A DNA stretch of 64,000 nt from Orientallactaga sibirica (GCA_036365145.1 JAEOAD010000025.1:27165001-27229000); one strand, 5' to 3'; numbered from the stretch's first letter, positions 53,110-63,462 are shown. Made by a program: numbers and translations. The notes: a model not told the origin generated them from the sequence alone.

Positions 53110-53285
53110 AGGCTGGAGGGATGGTTCAATGGTTAAGGCATTTGCCTGCAAAACCTAATGATACAAGTTTGATTCCCCAGTACCCATGTAAAGCCAGATG
53201 CACAAGGTGGTGCATGCATCTGGAGTTCATTTGCAGCGGCTGGAGGCCCTGGCACACCCAATTTTTAATTAAAAATAAATTTAAA
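53110..53285 (+). mobile_element. DIP-like SINE
   Basis: AATAAAGAATT before and after. The CT tract is missing (CACACCCAATTTTTAATT). Confidence 0.86.
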
Positions 53286-53387
53286 AATAAAGAATTTTCT
53301 TTCAGAACCACCAGACTGTGTCAAAAACCAAAAATAAATAAATAAATAAATAAATTTAAAAATAAAGAATTTTCTTTCAGAACCACC
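53277..53387 (+). repeat. 36-bp direct repeat around a 39-bp insert
   Basis: 53277-53312 and 53352-53387 are identical (contain AAGAATTTTCTTTCAGAACC). Between them AGACTGTGTCAAAAACC plus (AAAT)n looks like a B1 tail only. Confidence 0.85.
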
Positions 53388-53436
53388 TTGTGCATTGCAG
53401 TAGGCACATGCGCCTCAGCCCCACGTGCGATGACCC

Positions 53437-53709
53437 TGTGGTGGTTTGAAAGTATGGCCAGGTAGACTCACGTCTGAAACTGCAGTCTCCAGTGGGCGAA
53501 GCCCTACTGGGGAAGAGACATGACACCGGGGTGGATCTTAAGTCCAGCTCTGTGGTATGTGGACAGCAGCTGCAGCTGGAGCTCTGGCAGTTTTGTGGTA
53601 CTGGCTGTTGGTGATGTCTCTCTCTGCTTGGATCTATGACAGTAAGCCAGCTTCTCCCACCATTGATGGTTGTTCCCCTGGAATCTGTAAGTCTAAAATA
53701 AACCCTTTC
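53437..53709 (+). mobile_element. MaLR-type LTR, 5' part
   Basis: Starts TGTGGTGGTTTGAAAGTATG and runs to GTCTAAAATAAACCCTTTC with the LTR-type AATAAA. Resembles rodent MT/ORR1 (ERVL-MaLR) LTRs. No internal retroviral sequence adjoins it, so it is a solo LTR. Confidence 0.7.
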
Positions 53710-54243
53710 CGGTGACTCACTAAATGTATATACTATGCTCACCAAACTGCCCAGTAAGCACTTCTCTTAATGTCCACACCCATATATTAATGCTACTCTC
53801 ACTTTTGGTTAGAGAAACTTCTCTTTTCAGATGGCGGTGACCTTGGGATGATTCAGAAGGCACCATGGTGTTGAGAAGAAGGGACAGAGGAGTGCTCAGC
53901 ACTGAACTGTCTCAAACCTACCTTCCAAGGCTCAGGGTCCATTGCAGAAGAGGGAGCAGAAAGAATGTAAGAGCCAAAGGAAGAGTAGGACTCCTTACAA
54001 CATGCTCCTCCAGACACAAAATGGCCTGGATATCCATGACTTCACAGTGCCTAAAACTACCTACACAAAATCATCATAATAGAAGGAAAAGATCATGACA
54101 TCAAAATGAAAAGAGAGACTGATTGAGAGGGGGAGGGGATATGATGGAGAGTGAAGTTTCAAAGGGGAAAGTGGGGGGAGGGAGGGAAATAACATGGGAT
54201 ATTATCTACAATTAAAGAAGTTGTCAATAAAAATAAATAAATA
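53710..54243 (+). mobile_element. LINE-1 3' end nested in the LTR
   Basis: AAATAAACCCTTTC (left) and AAATAAAAACCCTTTC (right) are the duplicated host LTR. Content parallels 12441-12806 and 5454-6116. Confidence 0.75.
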
Positions 54244-54317
54244 AATAAAAACCCTTTCTTCCCATAAGCTGCTCCTTGATTGGGTGATTATCTAGCAACA
54301 AGAAGCTGCCTGCAACA
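54244..54317 (+). mobile_element. MaLR-type LTR, 3' part
   Basis: Continues CTTCCCATAAGCTGCTCCTT, GATTGGGTGATTATCTAGCA, ending CTGCAACA as such LTRs do. Confidence 0.7.
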
Positions 54318-54342
54318 GATATCTAGTATAATCTCAGCTTTT

Positions 54343-54388
54343 TATTTTATTTATTTTACTTTATTTTGATGCAAACCCAACAGACGGA

Positions 54389-54422
<34 letters not shown>

Positions 54423-54619
54423 GAGAGAGCACGTGAATTGGTGTGTCAGGGCCTCAGCCACTGTAATCAAACTCCAGACATGTGCACCACCTAGTGGGTA
54501 TGAGGGACCTTGCACCTGTGTCACCTTGTGCATATGGCTTACAAGGGATCTGAGGAGTTAAACATGGGTCCTTAGGCTTCGCAGGCAAGCACCTTAACCA
54601 CTAAGCCATCTCTCCAGCC
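54343..54619 (-). mobile_element. DIP-like SINE, long subfamily
   Basis: AATCTCAGCTTTT before and AATTTCAGCTTTT after. A poly-T of about 30 lies within the tail side. Extra segment near CACCTAGTGGGTATGAGGGA. Confidence 0.88.
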
Positions 54620-54777
54620 CTAATTTCAGCTTTTGTTCTGACCTGAGACTGCACCAGATCTAGTCTCCTTCACAGCTCTTTCTACGTGTGCGGCTCCAAG
54701 ACATGAAATACAATTCATGTAGAAGCACAAGGTAGAACTGGGTAATTTTGCCTAGTGACATTGAAAAGGTCTCCCAG

Positions 54778-54923
54778 CAGGGCGTGGTGGCGCATGCCTT
54801 TAATCCCAGGACTTGGGAGGCAGAGGTAGGAGGATCGCCGAGAGTTCGAGGCTACCCTGAGACTACATAGTTAATTCCAGGTCAGCCTGGACCCAGTGAA
54901 ACCCTACCTTGCAAAACCAAAAA

Positions 54924-54960
<37 letters not shown>

Positions 54961-54980
54961 GAAAAGAAAAGAAAAGAAAA
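54778..54980 (+). mobile_element. B1 SINE with (GAAAA)n tail
   Basis: GCAGGGCGTGGTGGCGCATG head. The tail has about eight GAAAA units. Confidence 0.9.
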
Positions 54981-55574
54981 GAGAGAAAATTACTTGAGCT
55001 TTGATTACTAAGAGTTCACCAGAAAATAAGAGAGGAAAGGGTGAGGACTGAACCTGTCAGGCAAGACCCTCCGTGACCCCACAGTGACCTTGAGGCAGTT
55101 TGGAGGGAATCCAGCTCAAATGACATCCCTTCACCTGGCCCTCCCTCCCCACATATCCACCTTATCTTCTTATCTCCATTTACCTGGTACAGCTTATTGC
55201 TAGCCAGGGGAGATATTAAGTATGACTCCAGGAAATGGAAAGAATTCAGGAGAATTAACTGGAAAAAGAAAAACTATTAAGCGACAAAAAGCATCCCTAG
55301 CTGTCAGGTCACCCTTGGAATTTGAATCACACACGTTGCGTTCAGAGTTGCTCTTCCGGCCTGTGTGGGCTGTCCAACGTACCAAGATCAGCAGGCCAGA
55401 CAACATTTCATCTCTCTCCCCGAGTGCCGACCCAAGACTTTCACAATAAAAATCCTTGAATTGAGCAATGAATCCTCTGTCCCTCTGACAGCCGTCCCCT
55501 CTTCCCTGGGCTCATGTGACATCTTAACTTTGATGTCTCTGATTAGCTACACACACCCTGCTGAGCAGATCTGG
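54981..55574. other. Single-copy or unassigned DNA
   Basis: Contains CCAAGACTTTCACAATAAAA near 55431, an AATAAA that could belong to an old LTR. Not assignable by eye. Confidence 0.4.
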
Positions 55575-55685
55575 CTCCAAGAGATTAAGTGGCTTGCTTG
55601 CGGTCGCCGGGTTAATGCTTAGGAGCCAAGACTCAAACACAGACCTTTGAGGCCCGTTTCTGGACCCCTGTGCTGCCTCCGTTTT
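55575..55685 (-). mobile_element. MIR SINE fragment
   Basis: GAGATTAAGTGGCTTGCTTG, CCAAGACTCAAACACAGACC. Confidence 0.65.
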
Positions 55686-55712
55686 TCTACAAAACCTAAG
55701 AAAATCACCTTC

Positions 55713-55904
55713 AGAGTTGGAGAGATGGCTCAGTGGCTACGGTTCTTGCCTGCAAAGCCTAACAACCTGGGTTCGATTCCCCAGGACCCATGCAAAGCCA
55801 GATGCACAAAGTGGCGCATGCATCTGGAGTGTGTTTGCAGTGGCTGGAAGCCCTGGAGTACCCATTCTCATTTTCTCTCTCCTTGCAAATAAACAAATAA
55901 AAAT
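55713..55904 (+). mobile_element. DIP-like SINE
   Basis: AAGAAAATCACCTTC at 55698-55712. The partner AAGAAAATCATCTTC at 56119-56133 encloses this and the following B1. Confidence 0.89.
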
Positions 55905-55918
55905 TTAAAAAGCAAAAA

Positions 55919-56089
55919 GGTTGTGTTGTTGTTGTTGTTGTTGTTTGGTTTTTTGACATAGGGTCTCACTCTAGCCCAGGCTGACCTGTAATTCACTGTG
56001 TAGTCTCAAGGTGGCCTCAAACTCACAACCATTCTCCTACCTCTGGCTCCGGAGTGCTGGGATGAAAGGCATGCACCACCACACCTAGC
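55919..56089 (-). mobile_element. B1 SINE with (GTT)n tail
   Basis: TTAAAAAGCAAAAA on both sides (about 55905-55918 and 56090-56103), i.e. nested in the DIP tail. Confidence 0.9.
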
Positions 56090-56228
56090 CTTAAAAAGCA
56101 AAAATTTTAACAAAAGAAAAGAAAATCATCTTCCCAGCCTGCCATGAAAACAGCAGAAAATATCTCCAGAAAAGCCAAGGATTCTGTCCTTCAGGAAACT
56201 ATAACTCTCTACTTCCAAAATTAGGTCT

Positions 56229-56336
56229 TAAACCAAGTCCACGCCTTTAATCCCAGCCCTCAGGAGGCTGAGGCAGGAAGATCACAGTGAGCGCAAGGCC
56301 AGCCTGGGCTACAGTGAGACCCTATCTTGAAAAATA
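56229..56336 (+). mobile_element. Old B1 fragment
   Basis: ACGCCTTTAATCCCAGCCCT to GTGAGACCCTATCTTGAAAA. Confidence 0.75.
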
Positions 56337-56349
56337 AAAATCAAATCTA

Positions 56350-56592
56350 GGGCTGGAGAGATGGTCTAGTGGTTAAGGCACTTACGTGAAAAGCCAAAGG
56401 ACCCAGGTTCGATTCCCCAGTACCCACATAAGCCAGATACACAAGGTAGGGCATGCATCTGGAATTCCTTTGCAGTGGCTGGAGGCTCTGGCATGCCCAT
56501 TCTCTCTCCCTATTTGCCTCTGACTCTCTCCCTCTCTCCCTTCCTCCTTCCCTCCCTCTCTCAAAGAAATAAACAAAATATTTTTTTAAAAA
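56350..56592 (+). mobile_element. DIP-like SINE
   Basis: AAATCAAATCTAG before (56337-56349) and after. Confidence 0.9.
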
Positions 56593-56729
56593 AATCAAAT
56601 CTAGGTCTTGGGAGAGCCATTGAATGTGTGGGTCTCAAATCTCTATCAAGCACAGACACCAGTATGTTCCTCTGATGGGCTAATGACACCCTTCCACCAG
56701 CGGGCGGCCAGGTGGGGGAAACAGCCTGA

Positions 56730-56730
<1 letters not shown>

Positions 56731-56775
<45 letters not shown>
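56731..56775 (+). repeat. (CA)n microsatellite
   Basis: About 22 uninterrupted CA units. Confidence 0.94.
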
Positions 56776-56777
<2 letters not shown>

Positions 56778-56874
56778 ATTGAGGCTGGGTGGGGCGGGGC
56801 TGGAGCAGGTGTGGGAGCTGAAGTGTCTAGCCAACCCCACGCTCAACTAGGACCATGAAAAAGCCACTCACGGA

Positions 56875-57035
56875 GCCGGGCGTGGTGGCGCACGCCTTTA
56901 ATCCCAGCACTCGGGAAGCAGAGGTAGGAGGATGGCCAAGAGTTCGAGGCCACCCTGAGAAGACAGAGTGAATTCCAGGTCAGCCTGAGCTAGAGTGAGA
57001 CTCTACCAAGGAAAACCAAAAAAAAAAAAAAAAAA
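56875..57035 (+). mobile_element. B1 SINE
   Basis: AAAGCCACTCACGGA before and AAAACCACTCATGGA after. Confidence 0.9.
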
Positions 57036-57040
57036 AAAAA

Positions 57041-57422
57041 CCACTCATGGAAAGAAAGAGTTCAGGGGAAGGGCAGCTTCCTACCTGCTCCCTGGGAAGC
57101 ACACAAACCTCCCCAGGCCTGAAGCCATGTAGCCCACTCAGAGTTTCCATCTTCTCACGGGCCCAGGACAGACACACTTCCTTTCCCACACTGGCCTCAC
57201 CACCTGACACCGCCTCCACTACCCCCGGCCTCCTCACTGGAACAATGGAACCAAGAAGCCTCCTAAAATTAGCTAGCCTGGCTCCTGCCTTGCCAGGGCA
57301 AATCCAGCTAGACCTTCTGCTACCGCCCAAGGTTGCCAGGGTACTTCCTGAGGTGGGCATGGGAATCTGACCCTCTGGGTCAGGTTCCATGTGTCCACCC
57401 CATGGAAGAAATGAACTGTGAA
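57041..57422. other. Single-copy intergenic DNA
   Basis: Nothing recognised. Confidence 0.5.
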
Positions 57423-57590
57423 GGCCTGTGAAGCCTAAGGACCCAGGTTCAATCCCCCAGTACCTGCATAAACCAGATGCACATGGTGGTGCATGCATCT
57501 GGAGTTTGTTTGCAAAGGCTACAAGCCCTGATGCACCCATTCATTCTCTCTCTCTCTCTCTCAAATAAATAAATAAAATATTTGTTAAAA
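57423..57590 (+). mobile_element. DIP-like SINE, 5'-truncated
   Basis: Starts within the head at AAGGCCTGTGAAGCCTAAGG. Confidence 0.85.
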
Positions 57591-57596
57591 TTTTAA

Positions 57597-57730
57597 GGGC
57601 TGTCTTTAATCCCAGCACTCAGGACACAGAGGTAAGAGGATTGCCGTGAGTTCAAGGACACCCTGAGACTACATGGTGAATTCCAGGTCAGCCTAGGCTA
57701 GAGTGAGACCCAACCTCAAAAAACAATTAA
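57597..57730 (+). mobile_element. B1 SINE, head deleted
   Basis: GGGCTGTCTTTAATCCCAGC: the first part of B1 is missing or replaced. Confidence 0.82.
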
Positions 57731-57732
57731 CA

Positions 57733-57920
57733 GCTGGAGAGATGGCTTAGCAGTTTAGGCATTCGCCTGCAAAGCCAAAGGACCCAAGTTTGATTCCCCA
57801 GGACTCACGTATGCCAGATGACAAGACGGTGCATCTGGGAGTTTGTTTGTAGTGGCTGAAGGCCCTGGCGTGCTCGCTCTCTCTCTCTCTCCATATATAT
57901 ATATACATATATATAATAAA
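57733..57920 (+). mobile_element. DIP-like SINE with (AT)n tail
   Basis: The CT tract passes into ATATAT/CATATA repeats at 57893-57918. Confidence 0.86.
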
Positions 57921-57923
57921 TTA

Positions 57924-58073
57924 GCCAGGCATGGCCTTTAATCCCAGCACTCGGGAGGCAGAGGTAGGAGGGTCACCATGAGTTCGAGGCCACCTTGAGA
58001 TTACATAGTGAATGCCAGGTCAGCCTGGGCTAGAGGTAGACCCTACCTCAAAAAAAAAAAAAAAAAAAAAAAA
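57924..58073 (+). mobile_element. B1 SINE, small deletion
   Basis: GCCAGGCATGGCCTTTAATC lacks the usual GGTGGCGCACG segment. Confidence 0.87.
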
Positions 58074-58209
58074 GCCGGGCGTGGTGGCGCACGCCTTTAA
58101 TCCCAGCACTTGGGAGGCAGAGGTAGGAGGATCGCCGGGAGTTCGAGGCCACCCTGAGACTACATAGTTAATTCCAGGTCAGCCTGGACCAGAGTGAGAC
58201 CCTACCTCG

Positions 58210-58238
<29 letters not shown>
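58074..58238 (+). mobile_element. B1 SINE
   Basis: Near-consensus copy inserted in the poly-A of the previous B1. Confidence 0.92.
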
Positions 58239-58246
<8 letters not shown>

Positions 58247-58576
58247 TAGTTTTAAAAAAATTTTTTAAAACAGAAATGAACAAGAGGTTGGGGTGAGGAA
58301 GTGAGCTGGGAACTAGAAGCTGTCCCTCTGAGAAAAAAGTCACAGATAAGTCTTTGTTAATTGTGTCCCCAGTGACACCACCCCACTTCCCTAGAATAGG
58401 TGTTTCCCCAGTTCCCAAAGTGACAAGTGTATTCCTTCTCCTTAGACCACCCACCACCATCAGTGACCTTGCTTTGTGACTACTGGGTGCAGGGGGGGAG
58501 GAGCACATAATTTGGCAAAAGCCCCCTCACTTTTCTGCCAAACCTACAGGAAACCTGCATCAAGACCACCTTGTTA
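58239..58576. other. Single-copy intergenic DNA
   Basis: A-rich start, then unassigned sequence. Confidence 0.5.
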
Positions 58577-58700
58577 GGCAGGGCGTGGTGGCACACACCT
58601 TTAATCCCAGCACTCAGGAGTGTGAGGCAGGAGGATCACCATGAATTCAAGACCAACCTGAGCTTCAGAGTGAATTCCAGGTGAGACCCTGGAAAAATAA
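58577..58700 (+). mobile_element. B1 SINE
   Basis: AAGACCACCTTGTTAGG before and AAGACTACCTGGTCAGG after. Confidence 0.87.
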
Positions 58701-58718
58701 AAAGACTACCTGGTCAGG

Positions 58719-58820
58719 AGCCGACACGGTGGTTCACACTTGTAATCTCAGCACTTCAGAGGCACAGGCTGCACAGTGAGTTCCAGGCCAGCTTAGGTGA
58801 CAGAGTGATACTGCCTCCAA
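58719..58820 (+). mobile_element. Old B1 SINE
   Basis: GCCGACACGGTGGTTCACAC, short middle, GATACTGCCTCCAAAA. Confidence 0.75.
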
Positions 58821-58825
58821 AACTG

Positions 58826-59066
58826 GGGGCTGGAGCGATGGCTTAGTGGTGAAAGCGTTTGCCTGCCAAGCCCACAGATCCAGGTTCAATTCTCCAGGAC
58901 CCACATAAGCCAGATGCATCGGGGGCGCATGCATCTGGAGTTCATTTACAGTGACTGGAGGCCCTGGTGTGCCCATTCTCTCGATCTCTCTCTCTTTCTC
59001 TCTGCCTCTTTCTCTGTCTGTCGCTCTCAAATAAATAAAAATAAAAACAAATTTTTTTAAAAAAAA
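58826..59066 (+). mobile_element. DIP-like SINE
   Basis: GGGGCTGGAGCGATGGC head. The CT tract ends with GTCTGTCGCTCTC. Confidence 0.88.
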
Positions 59067-59067
59067 A

Positions 59068-59250
59068 GGCTGGAGAGATGGCTTAACAGTTAAGGCACTT
59101 GCCTGTGAAGCCTAAGAACCCATGTTTGACTCTCCAGATCCCAAGTAAGCCAGACACACAAAGGTGAGGCAAGCATAAGGTCACACATGCCCACTAGGTG
59201 GTGCAAGCATCTGGGGTTTGCTTGCAGTGGCTGAGGCCCTAACACGCCAA

Positions 59251-59289
<39 letters not shown>

Positions 59290-59320
59290 AAATATTTTTT
59301 TAATTAAAATAAATAAATAA
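59068..59320 (+). mobile_element. DIP-like SINE, long subfamily
   Basis: Extra segment GAGGCAAGCATAAGGTCACA plus CCACTAGGTGGTGCAAG, like the 514-766 copy. Confidence 0.88.
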
Positions 59321-59466
59321 ATCCAAGGAGGCTCCCTCCTGGACTTCCTAGTTTTCCTGGGTTTGCATTCCTCTGACCTCTTGGCTGCTTTTTCTCAGAA
59401 TTCTAAGACCTTCCCAGTTTCAGTCTACAGCCATGACATTTTGCATGCACCCATCCCTACTCTTTA

Positions 59467-59672
59467 ATGTTTGTTTGTTTGTTTGTTTGTTTGTTTGTTT
59501 GTTTGTTTCCCTGAGTGAGAGATAGAGAGAATGGATGCACCAGGTCCTCTTGCAACAAACTCTGGACGCATTGCCACTTTGTGCTTCTAGCTTTACATGG
59601 GTTCTAGGGAAATCAAACTCAGGCCGGCAGGCTTTGCAAGCATCTTTCTCCACTGAGCCGTCTCCCCAGCTC
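59467..59672 (-). mobile_element. DIP-like SINE with (GTTT)n tail
   Basis: About ten GTTT units, then reverse DIP body to CGTCTCCCCAGC. Confidence 0.85.
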
Positions 59673-59730
59673 CCTATCCCTGTTCATTTGATCTGGAAAG
59701 GTTAGAGGACCTTTGGGCTCAATCCGAGAT

Positions 59731-59911
59731 CTTTTTTTTTTTTAATTATTATTTTCTTTTCTTTTTTTTCTTCAGAGACAGGGCCTTGCTCTAGCCCAGG
59801 CTGACCTGGAATTCACTCTGTAGACTCATGGTGGCCTCAAACTCAGGGCAATCTTCCTACCTCTGCCTCCCAAGTGCTGGAATTAAAGGCGTGTGCCATC
59901 ATGCCAAGCCC
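59731..59911 (-). mobile_element. B1 SINE
   Basis: TTCAGAGACAGGGCCTTGCT to GCCATCATGCCAAGC. Confidence 0.88.
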
Positions 59912-59916
59912 TTAAA

Positions 59917-60137
59917 GTTTCTTTTTTATTTTATTCATTCATTCATTCATGTATTGAATAGAGAGAGAAAGAAAAAGAGGCAGAGAGGATGGGTGCCCCT
60001 GGGCCTTTAACCACTACAAATGAACTCCAGAGGTATGTGCCACCTTGTGCATCTGACTTACATGGGTCCTGGGGAATTGAACTTGGGTTCTTAAGCTTCA
60101 CAAGAAAGCGTCTTAACTGCTAAGCATCTCTCTAGTC
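59917..60137 (-). mobile_element. DIP-like SINE
   Basis: (ATTC)n in the tail. Ends AGCATCTCTCTAGTCC. Confidence 0.86.
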
Positions 60138-60433
60138 CTCTTTTTTTTTTTTTTTTTTTAATCTCTGTCACTGTGCTCCCCACTGGTGACAACCTTCTGT
60201 GCAGAGACTTTGAATCCATACACAAGCTGATGACTCTGGATCCTCCTGAAGAGCATTGAACTGTGGGTGCCCTGGAGCCCGGGCTTACTCTCTGAATGCT
60301 CACATGACAGCTGCCAGCTGTGTGTGACTGTGTAATTAGCATCTCAAACAGTGCCTTGGGCACAATAGAACTCTGGATTTCCTAATCCTGAGCTCCCTCA
60401 GTCTTCCTTGTCGCATTAAATAATAACTCTATC
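60138..60433. other. Poly-T tract and single-copy DNA
   Basis: T run 60139-60160, then unassigned sequence. Confidence 0.5.
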
Positions 60434-60447
60434 AAAATAGGGACTCC

Positions 60448-60643
60448 AGGGCCTTGAGAGATGCCTTAGTGGTTAAGCGCTTGCCTGTGAAGCCTAAGGA
60501 CCCCGGTTTGAGGACCCACGCAAGCCAGATGCACAACGTAGTGCATGCATCTGGAGTTCGTTTGCAGTGGCTGGAGGCCCTGGTGTGCCTGTTCTCTATC
60601 TATCTGCCTCTTTCTCTGGCTGTCGCTCTCAAATAAATAAATA
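60448..60643 (+). mobile_element. DIP-like SINE, small deletion
   Basis: AAAATAGGGACTCCA before and AAAATATGGACTCCA after. CGGTTTGAGGACCCACG lacks part of the B-box flank. Confidence 0.89.
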
Positions 60644-60657
60644 AAATATGGACTCCA

Positions 60658-60926
60658 CTCAAAACGAGTTCCCATCTCAGTGTCAGCACCGGCTTCACCC
60701 TGGCCAGCCATCATGGTCTCTCCTAATGAGCCCCCCTGCTTCCTCTCTTGCTAGATTTCAAGGGATTCTTCCACATCCAGTGACAGTGACCCTAAAAACA
60801 GCCTAGGCAGGCCAAGCCCATGACTCAATCCTTCAAGGGCTTCATCACATGAACATTCACGCCCCCGTTGACTTCCATGCCTCATCACGCCGAGCTCTTC
60901 TCAGGATTCAATGTTTCCAACGAGGA

Positions 60927-60929
<3 letters not shown>
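60658..60929. other. Single-copy intergenic DNA
   Basis: Nothing recognised. Confidence 0.5.
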
Positions 60930-60981
<52 letters not shown>

Positions 60982-61124
60982 GTTTTGCAAGGTAGGGTCT
61001 CACTCTGGCCCAGGCTGACCTGGAATTAACTATGTAGTCTCAGGGTGGCCTTGAACTCTTGGAGATCCTCCTACCTCTGCCTCCCGAGTGCTGGGATTAA
61101 AGGCGTGCGCCACCACGCCCGGCT
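60930..61124 (-). mobile_element. B1 SINE
   Basis: Poly-T of about 40, then near-consensus reverse B1. Confidence 0.92.
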
Positions 61125-61292
61125 TTCTTTTCTTTTCTTTCCTCTTTTGGTTTTTCGAGATAGGGTCTCGCTCTAGCCCAGGCTGACCTGGAATTCACTA
61201 TGTTGTCTCAGGGTGGCCTCGAACTCACAGCGATCCTCCTACCTCTGCCTCCCGAGTGCTGGGATTAAAAGCGTGCGCCACCACGCCTGGCT
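61125..61292 (-). mobile_element. B1 SINE
   Basis: Second reverse B1 directly abutting. TTTCTTTTCTTTTC at its tail repeats sequence near 60930. Confidence 0.91.
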
Positions 61293-61378
61293 CTAAGTTT
61301 TTCTTTTACGTAGCCTCCCAGGAACCATCCCATGATGCTACATTAATTTTGAGGATAACATTTATGATAGTTTCATCA

Positions 61379-61621
61379 TTTTTAATTTTTTTTTACTTAT
61401 TTTTATTTAGTTATTTGAGAAAGAGAGAAAGAAAAAGGCAGAAAAAGAGAGAGAATGGATACGCCAGGTCCTCCAGCCACTGCAAACAAACTCCAGACAC
61501 ATGCGCCACCTCTCCAGCATCATTTTTGGCTTATGTGGGTCCTGGGAAAGTTAAACCTGGGTCTAGGAGGGGCTGAGAGGCAAGGCCACCCTGAGAGCCA
61601 GTTAAGCCATCTCTCCAGCCC
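61379..61621 (-). mobile_element. DIP-like SINE, rearranged
   Basis: A foreign piece (CAAGGCCACCCTGAGAGCCA, B1-like) lies between the body and the CCATCTCTCCAGCCC end. Confidence 0.78.
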
Positions 61622-61828
61622 TCATCAAAAATATTTTCTTTATTTGGAGAGAGAGAAAGAGGCAGATAGAAAGAGAGAGAGGCTCCAGAGCTTCTAATCT
61701 TTGCAAACAAACTCCAGAAGCATGAGCCACGTTGTGCATCTAGCTTAACGTGGGTCCTGGGGAATTGAACCTGGGTCCTTTGGCTTTGCAGGCAAACACC
61801 TTAATTGCTGAGCCATTACTCCAGCCCA
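61622..61828 (-). mobile_element. DIP-like SINE
   Basis: Reverse copy ending GAGCCATTACTCCAGCCC. Confidence 0.87.
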
Positions 61829-61834
61829 GTTTTT

Positions 61835-61911
61835 TCTTTCTTTCTTCCTTCCTTCCTTCCTTCCTTCCTTCCTTCCTTCCTTCCTTCCTTCCTTCCTTCC
61901 TTTCTTTCTCT
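61835..61911 (+). repeat. (TTCC)n microsatellite
   Basis: About 17 TTCC units flanked by TTTC. Confidence 0.93.
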
Positions 61912-61964
61912 CTTCATTTAGTTATGGTCTGTCTCCCAAACTCAATAATAGTAAAGAATTTGTA

Positions 61965-62045
61965 ATTCTTGTCAGTGTCTCTGTGCTTAGGACAATGCCA
62001 GGCAGAGCTTACAGTAATAACTATTTGTCAACTGGATTAATAAGT
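61965..62045 (+). mobile_element. Ancient L2/MIR-type tail
   Basis: GCTTAGGACAATGCCAGGCA, ATAACTATTTGTCAACTGGA. Confidence 0.45.
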
Positions 62046-62086
62046 GCTTTGGACATTCTTATGTCATTGTATCAAAAGAGCTTGCT

Positions 62087-62231
62087 GCCAGGTATGGTGG
62101 CGCACACCTTTAATTCCAGCACTCAGGAGGCAGAGGTAGAAGGATTGCCAAGAGTTCAAGGCCCTCCTGAGACTACATAGTGAATTCCAGGTCAGCCTGA
62201 ACTAGAGTGAGACCCTACCTCGAAAAACAAT
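62087..62231 (+). mobile_element. B1 SINE
   Basis: GCCAGGTATGGTGGCGCACA head. Confidence 0.9.
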
Positions 62232-62234
62232 AAT

Positions 62235-62383
62235 AGCCAGGGGTGGTGGTACATAACTTTAATCCCAGCACTCCGGAGGCAGAGGTAGGAGGATCACTGT
62301 GAGTTCGAGGTCAGCCTGAGACTACAGAGTGAATTCCAGGTCAGCCTGGCCTAGAGTGAGACCCTACTTCAAAAAATCTCCCA
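62235..62383 (+). mobile_element. B1 SINE
   Basis: GCCAGGGGTGGTGGTACATA head, abutting the previous copy's tail. Confidence 0.89.
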
Positions 62384-62385
62384 AA

Positions 62386-62610
62386 GAGCTGGAGAGATGG
62401 CTTAGTAGTTAAGGCACTTGCCTGCAAAGCCAAAGGACCCAGGTTCAATTCCCCAGGACCCATATAATTCAGATGCATTAGGTGGCACATACATCTGGAG
62501 TTCATTTACAGTGGCTGGATGCCCTGGTATGCCATTCTTTCTTTCTCTTCCTCTCTTTCCCTCTCTCTGCCTCTTTCTCTGTCTCTCAAATAAATAAATA
62601 AAAACCCAAA
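62386..62610 (+). mobile_element. DIP-like SINE
   Basis: GAGCTGGAGAGATGGC head, CT tract, AAAT tail. Confidence 0.88.
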
Positions 62611-62635
62611 AAGGAAAAGAAAAACAATATTGATG

Positions 62636-62656
62636 ATAATAATAATAATAATAATA
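62636..62656 (+). repeat. (ATA)n microsatellite
   Basis: About seven AAT units. Confidence 0.85.
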
Positions 62657-62657
62657 C

Positions 62658-62825
62658 AAATTGAATAACCCTTATTAGAAATGTTTGGGGCCAGAAGGGA
62701 TTAGGAGTTAGATTTTTTTTAGATTATGGAATATTTGCATATGCATGATGAGGCATCTCAAGAAATTGGACCTCAGTCTAAGTCCACAAGAACTTTGTCC
62801 ATGTTTCATCTATAGACATAGCAAG
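62658..62825 (+). mobile_element. Tigger-like DNA transposon fragment
   Basis: TTGAATAACCCTTATTAGAA, ATGTTTGGGGCCAGAAGGGA, TTATGGAATATTTGCATATG follow the order of a pogo/Tigger-class (TcMar) mammalian element end. The exact family name is uncertain. Confidence 0.65.
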
Positions 62826-63182
62826 GACAGTGACAGAAGTAGAGAAAGAGGCAGGTGAGGTGTTGACACTGTGACAATTCACACATTTACACCACGAAAT
62901 GTATGCCTGAGGGCAGGAGGACAGTGGCCCTGTAAACACTATGTGAGCCCCTGGGCACAAAGTTACACCACATTTCACTTCAATGCCCTCATCGCAATTG
63001 GTCATTTCCAACAGTGACAGCTCCCACTTTACCTCTTCCTGGTTGTTCGGTCCTAGAATAGCCAAAGTCCTTTTTTCCATTCCCCACTGGGTAGCACAGA
63101 CCAATCTGCCAGTGTCACCCATAAGCCAGAGTCAAAGGGCCCTGCGCTGAGACCTACACACGGCATGCACAGTTGTTGCATA
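62826..63182. other. Single-copy intergenic DNA
   Basis: The 114-codon minus-strand open frame (62778-63122) overlaps the DNA transposon and has no recognised domain. Confidence 0.5.
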
Positions 63183-63199
63183 CACACACACACACACTG
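63183..63199 (+). repeat. Short (CA)n
   Basis: Eight CA units. Confidence 0.8.
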
Positions 63200-63462
63200 C
63201 CAAGACCTAGTAATTCTATCCCTAAGGCATGTGCCAAAGAGAGCAGAAGCATATGGCCACACAAACACGCCTTCTCAGATAGTCATAGCAAAATGGTTCT
63301 TAATTACCACAGTGGAAACAATTACAGTGTCCAACAACCGGAGAAGGGGTAAATGAAGCGTGACATACCTACTTCGTGGAATCTTACTCAACCATAAAGG
63401 AGAAATAAACCGGAAAAGACCACAAACTATATGATTCCTTTTGTATGGAATGCCCAGAATAG
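63200..63462 (+). mobile_element. Ancient L1 (L1M-type) 3' fragment
   Basis: AGTAATTCTATCCCTAAGGC, CAGTGGAAACAATTACAGTG, TCCAACAACCGGAGAAGG, TTACTCAACCATAAAGGAGA, ATATGATTCCTTTTGTATGG follow old mammalian L1 order. Distinct from the young L1 ends. Confidence 0.75.
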
